NCBI RefSeq assembly: GCF_026343295.1
Contig: NZ_JAPELY010000001.1
Coordinates: 124,001-188,000, forward strand
DNA length: 64,000 nucleotides
Reading direction: 5' to 3'
Source of the DNA: Streptomyces sp. NBC_00083
GTDB lineage: Bacteria; Actinomycetota; Actinomycetes; Streptomycetales; Streptomycetaceae
The notes beneath the pieces are model-generated. The model made no database searches. It saw nothing but the letters and a program-made list of their open reading frames with translations, and was not told where the DNA came from. The position numbers and the translations under genes are program-made. Shown here one piece after another: positions 58,444 to 64,000 of this stretch (position 1 is its first letter; the number at the start of each line of letters is the position of its first letter).

Positions 58444-60810
58444 GTGGAGCAGCTGACGCAGCACGACCCGAGGCGGATCGGCCCCTTCGAGGTGCTGGGA
58501 CGGCTCGGTGCCGGCGGCATGGGGCTCGTCTACCTGGCGCGCTCGGCGTCCGGCCGCCGCGTCGCCATCAAGACGGTGCGCACCGAACTCGCCGAGGACC
58601 AGCTCTTCCGGGTCCGCTTCACCCGCGAGGTGGAGGCGGCCCGCGCGGTCAGCGGCTTCTACACCGCCGCCGTCGTCGACGCCGACCCGCGCGCTCCCGT
58701 CCCGTGGCTGGCCACCGCCTACGTACCGGCGCCGTCGCTCGAAGAGATCGTGAACGAGTGCGGGCCGCTCCCCGCCCAGGCGGTGCGCTGGCTCGCCGCC
58801 GGCATCGCCGAGGCCCTCCAGTCCATCCACGGCGCCGGCCTGGTCCACCGCGACCTGAAGCCGTCCAACGTCCTCGTCGTCGAGGACGGACCGCGCGTGA
58901 TCGACTTCGGTATCGCGTCCGGGGTCTCCAACACCCGCCTGACCATGACCAACGTCGCGGTCGGCACCCCCGCGTACATGTCACCGGAGCAGGCCAAGGA
59001 CTCGCGGAGCGTCACCGGCGCCTCCGATGTCTTCTCGCTGGGCTCCACCCTCGTCTTCGCGGCGACCGGGCACGCGCCCTTCCACGGCGCCAACCCCGTC
59101 GAGACCGTGTTCATGCTGCTGCGCGAGGGCCCGGACATCACGGGCCTGCCGGACGAGCTGCGTCCGCTCATCGAGTCCTGCATGCAGATGGAGTACCCCA
59201 ACCGGCCCTCGCCCGAGGACCTCCAGGCGCAGCTCGCCCCCCACCTCTTCGCCTCCGGCTCGGACGACAGCGGCACCGCGTCGGCCTGGCTGCCGCCGCG
59301 CTCCGTCGCCATGATCGAGCAGCGCAGGGGCGGCGGCCGCATGCAGCTGCTCGCTCCGCCCGCCGACCCGGCGCCCAGCTCGGCCCCGCGCTCCGCGCGG
59401 CCGGCCCCGCAGGCACCGCCCCGGCCCGCGGACCCTCCGTACGCGGCCCGGCACGGCGGCGGCTCCGCCGTCACCTATCCGCCCGTCCACGCCGACGACC
59501 CGGTGCGGCTGCCCGGCGCACAGGTGCCCATCGGGCCCGGCCCCCGTGTCGCCGACGCCTCCCGGGCCGCCGTCGACGCCGGCCCGACCACCGGCTGGGT
59601 CCGCAGGCCCGGCGCGGCTCCCGCGCAGGCCGTCCAGGCCGCGCCCGTGCCGCCCCCGGCCCATCCGCCGGAAGCGCCGGGCCGCTGGCGACCGTGGCGT
59701 TTTCGCATGTCGAACGATGTGTGGGGGACCCCCGCCGTCGCCGGTGACCTGCTGTACGTGACCTCCTTCGAAGTGCACGCCCTGGACGTGGGCACCGGCC
59801 GCCGCCAGTTCAAGACGCGCGACGTCGCCTGGGCGATGGCCGTCGAGGCCGGCCGCATCCACGCGTCCGACGGACCCACCCTGTACGCCCTGGACGCGAG
59901 CGACGGCGGCGAGCTGTGGCGGCTCCAGGCCGACGCCTGGGTGTACGCCCTCAAGGCCGACCGCGGCACCGTCGTCACCGGCACCCGCGGCGGCGGAGTG
60001 CAGGCCTGGGAGGCCGCCAACGGCGAGCAGCTGTGGGCGGTGTCCGGCGCCCAGAGCGACTTCGAGACCCCCGAGGCCGGGCCCGTCATCCACGACGGCA
60101 CGGTCTACGTCTGGCAGGACGCCCGGCTGCGCGCCCTGGACGCCCGCACCGGCACCGAGCGCTGGTCCTACCCCGTGGGCGACGCGGCCTCCTGCGGCGG
60201 CGTCCCCGTCCGCGTCGCCCCCGCCGAGGACGGCTACGTCTACATCGCGGCCGGCACCCGCGTCCTCGCCGTCGACATCGCGTCGGGCCACGTCCGCTGG
60301 CACTTCGAGGCCCCGGCGGTCTTCCTGAGCCCGCCCGCGTTCGCGCCCGGCCCCGCCGTGGCGGGCGGCGGGGTGTACCTCGCCGACTACCTCGGCACGG
60401 TGTACGCGCTCGACGCCTCCACCGGCAAGGACCGCTGGCGCATCGCCACCGAGGCCCGCAACTCCGTCGAGCCGGTCCTGGTGGCCGACGGCAACGTCCA
60501 CGTGGGCAGCGGCAACGCGCTCTACACCCTCGACGCGATCACCTCGACCCCCAAGTGGCGCTTCGCGGCGGGCGGCCCGGTCGTGGGCACCCCCGTCGTC
60601 GCCGACGGCCGCATCCACTTCGGCTCCGCGGACCACTGCCTCTACACCCTGGACGCGGCGGGCGGCCAGCTCCGCTGGAAGCTCGCCACCGGCGGCGAGA
60701 TCAGCGGATCTCCCGTGGTGCGCAACGGAGTTGTGTACGCGTGCAGCAAGGACCGCTGCGTCTACGCCCTGGACGCGGTGAAGGGAACGGCCACGTCGGG
60801 CTCCCGGTGA
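58444..60810 (+). CDS. afsK: Serine/threonine kinase AfsK with PQQ-type propeller
   Basis: This is a 788-residue kinase. The N-terminal catalytic domain (about 13-275) has GAGGMG (P-loop), VAIK (Lys43), HRDLKPSN (135-142), DFG (154-156) and SPEQ (180-183). The activation-loop Thr at 167 corresponds to Thr168, the activating autophosphorylation site of S. coelicolor AfsK. A Pro/Ala-rich linker (about 300-415) carries no transmembrane helix. The C-terminal beta-propeller (about 420-785) repeats YALDA.G-type blades. AfsK phosphorylates AfsR to control antibiotic production, and DivIVA to control polar growth. GTG 58444 follows GGAGGTGG. Confidence 0.9.
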   Translation: MEQLTQHDPRRIGPFEVLGRLGAGGMGLVYLARSASGRRVAIKTVRTELAEDQLFRVRFTREVEAARAVSGFYTAAVVDADPRAPVPWLATAYVPAPSLEEIVNECGPLPAQAVRWLAAGIAEALQSIHGAGLVHRDLKPSNVLVVEDGPRVIDFGIASGVSNTRLTMTNVAVGTPAYMSPEQAKDSRSVTGASDVFSLGSTLVFAATGHAPFHGANPVETVFMLLREGPDITGLPDELRPLIESCMQMEYPNRPSPEDLQAQLAPHLFASGSDDSGTASAWLPPRSVAMIEQRRGGGRMQLLAPPADPAPSSAPRSARPAPQAPPRPADPPYAARHGGGSAVTYPPVHADDPVRLPGAQVPIGPGPRVADASRAAVDAGPTTGWVRRPGAAPAQAVQAAPVPPPAHPPEAPGRWRPWRFRMSNDVWGTPAVAGDLLYVTSFEVHALDVGTGRRQFKTRDVAWAMAVEAGRIHASDGPTLYALDASDGGELWRLQADAWVYALKADRGTVVTGTRGGGVQAWEAANGEQLWAVSGAQSDFETPEAGPVIHDGTVYVWQDARLRALDARTGTERWSYPVGDAASCGGVPVRVAPAEDGYVYIAAGTRVLAVDIASGHVRWHFEAPAVFLSPPAFAPGPAVAGGGVYLADYLGTVYALDASTGKDRWRIATEARNSVEPVLVADGNVHVGSGNALYTLDAITSTPKWRFAAGGPVVGTPVVADGRIHFGSADHCLYTLDAAGGQLRWKLATGGEISGSPVVRNGVVYACSKDRCVYALDAVKGTATSGSR

Positions 60811-60861
60811 GCCCCGCGCATGACGCACCGCCCCGCGCATGACGTACTGTGGCGCTCTCCC

Positions 60862-61650
60862 ATGGCAGACACATCGCTTTCCCCCGCCTCCGTCGTGACC
60901 CGGCTGCGCGCCGCCGGCTGCGTGTTCGCCGAGGACGAGACGGAGTTGCTCCTCGCCACGGCCCGCGATCCCGCCGAACTCGCCGGCATGGTGGCGCGCA
61001 GAGTCTCCGGCCTGCCCCTCGAACACGTGCTGGGCTGGGCCGAGTTCCACGGCCTGAAGGTCGCGGTCGGCCCCGGGGTGTTCGTGCCGCGCCGCCGGAC
61101 CGAGTTCCTCGTCCAGCAGGCGCTGGCCGCGGCGGACCCGTCCCGCCCGGCCGTCGTCGTGGACCTGTGCTGCGGCTCGGGGGCGCTCGGCGCGGCCCTG
61201 GCGTCGGCGCTCCCGCACGCCGAACTGCACGCCGCCGACATCGACCCCGCCGCCGTGGCGTTCGCCCGCCGCAACCTGGCCGCGCTCGGCGGGCACGTCC
61301 ACGAGGGCGACCTGTTCGAGCCGCTCCCCGCGGAGCTGCGCGGCCGCGTCTCCCTCCTCACGGCGAACGTCCCCTACGTCCCCTCCGACGAGGTGAGCCT
61401 GCTGCCGCCCGAGGCCCGCGACCACGAACCGCTGGTCGCCCTGGACGGCGGCGCGGACGGACTCGACATCATGCGCCGCGTCGCCCTCGCCGCACCAAAG
61501 TGGCTCGCCCCCGGCGGCACCCTCCTCATGGAGACCAGCGAACGCCAGGTCCCGGGCGCCCTCGCCGCGATGTCGGCCGGCGGCCTGCGCGCCCGCATCA
61601 TCACCTCGGACGAGCTGTACGCCACGGTGGTGACGGGCGTACGCGAGTAA
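60862..61650 (+). CDS. HemK/PrmC-like N5-glutamine methyltransferase
   Basis: This 262-residue SAM-dependent methyltransferase has the PrmC plan: VSGLPLEHVLGWAEFHGLKVAVGPGVFVPRRRTEFLV, then the SAM loop VVDLCCGSGALGAAL, AADIDPAAVAFARRNL, and the catalytic motif TANVPYVPSDEV. The usual NPPY is NVPY here, as in a distinct actinobacterial subgroup annotated as putative protein N5-glutamine methyltransferase. It is probably not the main release-factor enzyme. ATG 60862 is 51 bases after the afsK stop. A TACTGT hexamer 18 bases upstream suggests a promoter of its own. Confidence 0.85.
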   Translation: MADTSLSPASVVTRLRAAGCVFAEDETELLLATARDPAELAGMVARRVSGLPLEHVLGWAEFHGLKVAVGPGVFVPRRRTEFLVQQALAAADPSRPAVVVDLCCGSGALGAALASALPHAELHAADIDPAAVAFARRNLAALGGHVHEGDLFEPLPAELRGRVSLLTANVPYVPSDEVSLLPPEARDHEPLVALDGGADGLDIMRRVALAAPKWLAPGGTLLMETSERQVPGALAAMSAGGLRARIITSDELYATVVTGVRE

Positions 61651-61723
61651 GGGCGTACGGGATGTGCGTGCGCGGAGTTGCGGGGGCGTGGGTGCCGGAG
61701 ACCGGCGGCGCGGAGCCGGGCGG

Positions 61724-62605
61724 CTACTTGAGTCGGGGCTCGTCCGCGGGCGGCTCCTCCGTCGGCTCCTCGGCGCCCGGGGGTTCCGTCGCGCGGGGCT
61801 CGTAGGGCGCGCCGACGGGGTGCCCGTGCGTGTATGGCGAATCCGAGGCGTGCCGGTAGGTCTCGCCGGGGCGCTGTTGGGCGTGCGGGGCGCCTCCCGG
61901 ACCACCGGTGTCTCCCGGACCACCGGGGTCTCCCGGACCACCGGGGCCTCCCGGACCACCGGTGTCTCCCGGGCCTTCCGGGCCTTCCGGGTCCGCCGGG
62001 TGCGGGCCGGGGTGTTGAAGGGGAGCCCCGGTCTGCTGGGTCCGGCCCTGCTGCTCCGCGCGGGGCCGCTCCTGCTCGTAGGCGGCCCCGCCCGCGGGCT
62101 CGTCGTGCCGGGCCTCCCCCGCCTCGTACGGGGACTGCTCGCCGCGCCGGGCCTCCTCGGTCGGCACGCCGTAGCGGCTGCGCGCCGGCGTGGCGCGGCG
62201 TCCCGACATCAGGGCCGCGCCGATCAGCATCACCACGCCACCGCCCAGCGCGAGCGCCACGCCCTGCCCGAGGCCCTTGCCGGACGAGTCAATGGTCATG
62301 CTGCCCGCGGCCTGGCCCTGGCGCACCATCCACAGCACGGTGAAGCCGAGCACCACGATCGCCGCGACGACGACGAGGAGACGGGAGCGCAGCACCAGCG
62401 CGATCAAGGTGACCAGGGCGGCGAAGGCGAACGGCAGCAGCATCGAGCCCGCCACCTCGGCCTTGTCGGCGGAGATGCCGGTGAACAGATCGTCGATGCG
62501 GTAGGCGCTGCCGTGACGGCCGTCGTACCAGGCACGGAAGGGGCTCCAGACGGCGGCCGCCGCTCCGACGAGAGCGAGGACCGAGCCGATCACATTGCGG
62601 ACCAT
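61724..62605 (-). CDS. Membrane protein with Gly/Pro-repeat cytoplasmic or surface tail
   Basis: This 293-residue protein has three or four transmembrane segments in its first 135 residues (VIGSVLALVGAAAAVWSPF, MLLPFAFAALVTLIALVL, LVVVAAIVVLGFTVLWMV, GVALALGGGVVMLIGAALM). It has a long hydrophilic tail rich in Glu, Gly and Pro. The tail contains a collagen-like run of GGPGDPGGPGDTGGPGG units (about 215-240), encoded by an 18-base repeat of the type CCGGACCACCGGTGTCTC. ATG 62605 follows AAGGAGGG. I do not recognise a family. It converges on the methyltransferase gene. Confidence 0.75.
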   Translation of the reverse strand: MVRNVIGSVLALVGAAAAVWSPFRAWYDGRHGSAYRIDDLFTGISADKAEVAGSMLLPFAFAALVTLIALVLRSRLLVVVAAIVVLGFTVLWMVRQGQAAGSMTIDSSGKGLGQGVALALGGGVVMLIGAALMSGRRATPARSRYGVPTEEARRGEQSPYEAGEARHDEPAGGAAYEQERPRAEQQGRTQQTGAPLQHPGPHPADPEGPEGPGDTGGPGGPGGPGDPGGPGDTGGPGGAPHAQQRPGETYRHASDSPYTHGHPVGAPYEPRATEPPGAEEPTEEPPADEPRLK

Positions 62606-62826
62606 CTCCGGCCCTCCTTACAGACGGCTCTCGTTGCCGACGCTACGCCCGCTGCGGGCCCGCCGCTACCCGACCGGCCCCGCGCCGGTGGCGGCCCGAG
62701 GCCGGTAGGGGTACGGAGGGGACGGCGCGGAGATCATGTGCCCGGCGGTGCGGGTGCCATGAAACCCCGCCGCATGTCCGTGCCGACCACTGTTACGGTG
62801 TCGGCCGGTCTTCGGAGGGGGGCGGC

Positions 62827-63390
62827 GTGTTCCGTCGCGGAATGAAAGTCGCGGCCGTGCTGGCAGGGACGGTGCTCGCACTGACGGGGTTCTCGGGCCA
62901 CGGCCACGGGCACGGCAGCCACGGGTCGAGCTCGGGTGGGGGTTGCTCCAACTCGCACAAGAGCAACGGTGGTTCGGGCACGAGTAGCAGCGGCAGCGGC
63001 TCCACCGGCAGTACGGATGCCCCCTACGGCGGCGGCACGAGCGGCTACAACGGAAACCGCTACAGCACGAGCGGCACCACCTCCGGCTCCAGCGGGCGTT
63101 CCACGCCCGGAAGTTCGACCTCCGTCTCCTCGTCCGTCACCGAGTGTGCCTCGTCGGCCACGGGGGTGGCGAGGTCCACGGTGCGGGTGGTGACGTACGG
63201 CTCCGGGTCCGGCAGCAGCCGCTACCAGGTGCGGGTGGCTTTCCTTGACGCGGGTGGTGCGACGGTCGACGAGGGGGCCACCACGGTGAGCATGACGCCG
63301 GGTGCGTCCCGCTACATCACGGTGCCGATGCCCCACCCCGCCCTCCTCCCCAAGGTGTCCCGCTGCACCACCACGGTGACCTCTTCCTGA
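62827..63390 (+). CDS. Secreted Ser/Gly/Thr-rich protein
   Basis: This 187-residue exported protein starts at GTG 62827, chosen because GGAGGGGGG lies just upstream; an ATG five codons later is too far from it. The signal peptide runs to about SGHGHGHGS. A His/Gly motif is followed by a Ser/Gly/Thr-rich stretch with one early Cys (about 35-100). A small beta-rich domain (about 105-187) carries two Cys: VTECASSATGVARSTVRVVTYGSG, then YQVRVAFLDAGGATVDEG, then KVSRCTTTVTSS. The Cys pair probably forms a disulphide. It is similar in style to fibronectin-like or spore-surface proteins, but no family is assigned. Confidence 0.75.
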   Translation: MFRRGMKVAAVLAGTVLALTGFSGHGHGHGSHGSSSGGGCSNSHKSNGGSGTSSSGSGSTGSTDAPYGGGTSGYNGNRYSTSGTTSGSSGRSTPGSSTSVSSSVTECASSATGVARSTVRVVTYGSGSGSSRYQVRVAFLDAGGATVDEGATTVSMTPGASRYITVPMPHPALLPKVSRCTTTVTSS

Positions 63391-63825
63391 CTGCGCCGGG
63401 TGCCCTACGTCTTGAGGGGCGCGGGACTGTGCCGATTGCGCGGCTCCGCCGCGGTGGGCGCGGCTGGGGGGCTGCGGCTCCGGGTGCCCCACAGGGGCGC
63501 GGGGAACTGCGCGGGTGCCCCGCCACGGCCCGCAGGCGAAAGCGGGGCCCCTGGGGCTCCGCCCCAGACCCCGTTCGCGCCTGAAGGGCGCTCGTCCTCA
63601 ATCGCCGGACAGGCTGAGGATGCCCAGCCTGGGCACCCTGCCAAGGCCGACCCACCCAGGGGCGCGGGGAACTGCGCGAGACGCGGGCGAGGGCCGCAGG
63701 CGAAAGCGGGGTCGCTCGTACAGGCACCCTGCCAAGGCCGACCCACCCAGGGGTGCGGGGAACTGCGCGAGACGCGGGCGCGGGCCGCAGGCGAAAAGGG
63801 TGGGCTCCCTGCGCAATAGGGGCGC
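63391..63825. repeat. Intergenic repeat mosaic, block 6
   Basis: Family modules appear in inverse orientation: GGCTCCGCCGCGGTGGGCGC, GGCGCGGGGAACTGCGCGGG, CTGGGGCTCCGCCCCAGACC, GGCGCTCGTCCTCAATCGCC. Then come two copies of a 91-base unit starting CACCCTGCCAAGGCCGACCC at 63634 and 63725. No coding potential is credible here. Confidence 0.75.
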
Positions 63826-64000
63826 TCAGCGCAGGCGGTAGCCCGATCGTCGTGCGGCGAACAGCTCGGTCTGGCGGTCCGGCGGCAGGTTGCCGAGCGC
63901 CACGAACGCCGGGGCCCGGGAGTGCGCCTGCCCCAGCACCCCCTCCCGCGCGGCCCACAGCGACCGCACCGTCCCCTGCACGGCCGCCGTCGGAAACGAC
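63826..64000 (-). CDS. C-terminal end of an enoyl-CoA hydratase/isomerase-like protein (truncated)
   Basis: The last 57 codons of a gene run off the right edge. The end reads APAFVALGNLPPDRQTELFA then RRSGYRLR and stop. The style (SRAPAFVALGNLPPDRQ, Arg-rich tail) matches the C-terminus of crotonase-family proteins in Streptomyces, but no active-site motif lies inside the window, so the assignment is tentative. Transcription enters from the right. Confidence 0.45.
   Translation of the reverse strand, partial: SFPTAAVQGTVRSLWAAREGVLGQAHSRAPAFVALGNLPPDRQTELFAARRSGYRLR

Overview
The window is high-GC chromosomal DNA from a Streptomyces or a very close relative. Evidence: extreme third-position GC; many GTG starts with GGAG-type ribosome sites; several genes whose start codon sits just after a -10-like hexamer (probably leaderless); and typical lineage genes (HTH/DUF397/ATP-binding trio, DmdR1-type iron regulator, AfsK-type kinase). 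From memory, the order citrate synthase - pdxH - SIS protein - dmdR1 - purU - ECF sigma - STAS - TetR - VOC - afsK - methyltransferase resembles the S. coelicolor region around SCO4388 to SCO4424. I could not check this by alignment. I saw no rRNA, tRNA, transposase, integrase or CRISPR array.

Layout. 1-3.9 kb: cytochrome P450 and five small secreted or membrane-anchored proteins. 4-10.2 kb: citrate synthase, divergent pdxH, a PAS protein behind an 11-bp-phased repeat array, a SIS phosphosugar protein divergent from dmdR1. 10.7-25.7 kb: alpha/beta hydrolase, ABC exporter pair, primase-like protein, NsdA-like regulator, a membrane protein with six TQ repeats, a substrate-binding lipoprotein, purU, an ECF sigma/anti-sigma pair with a divergent STAS gene, an EF-hand protein and a PI-PLC-like enzyme. 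25.8-35.3 kb and 43.5-57.2 kb: two blocks of acyl-CoA catabolism genes. 35.4-43.5 kb between them: unrelated genes (FG-GAP protein, GlxA/AraC regulator, two MFS transporters, HTH/DUF397/HATPase locus, lipoprotein). 50.3-52 kb: a DUF4157 (eCIS-type) protein. 57.5-64 kb: VOC protein, afsK, methyltransferase, two surface proteins and a truncated CDS.

The main system I see is a dispersed catabolic regulon. A 15-bp palindrome, CTGACG-N3-CGTCAG, occurs in good or recognisable form about eleven times. It lies before the AMP-forming CoA ligase, a pair of acyl-CoA dehydrogenases, the cyclase/SDR divergent pair, a flavin reductase, the ADP-forming CoA ligase/enoyl-CoA hydratase unit, the DoxX/DUF35 unit, the thiolase-like aldolase, and another dehydrogenase/F420-type oxidoreductase unit. 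A degenerate copy overlaps the start of a TetR gene at 56505-57152, the obvious candidate regulator. The enzymes resemble actinobacterial steroid or terpenoid side-chain degradation (heteromeric acyl-CoA dehydrogenases, DUF35-thiolase retro-aldolase), but the operator differs from my recollection of KstR and KstR2 sites.

Six intergenic blocks (about 7.95-8.53, 11.63-11.99, 32.68-33.08, 47.56-48.06, 52.74-53.32, 63.39-63.82 kb) are mosaics of one repeat family. Its shared core contains the hairpin CTGGGGC-GGA-GCCCCAG. One block reaches almost to the ribosome site of an acyl-CoA dehydrogenase gene.
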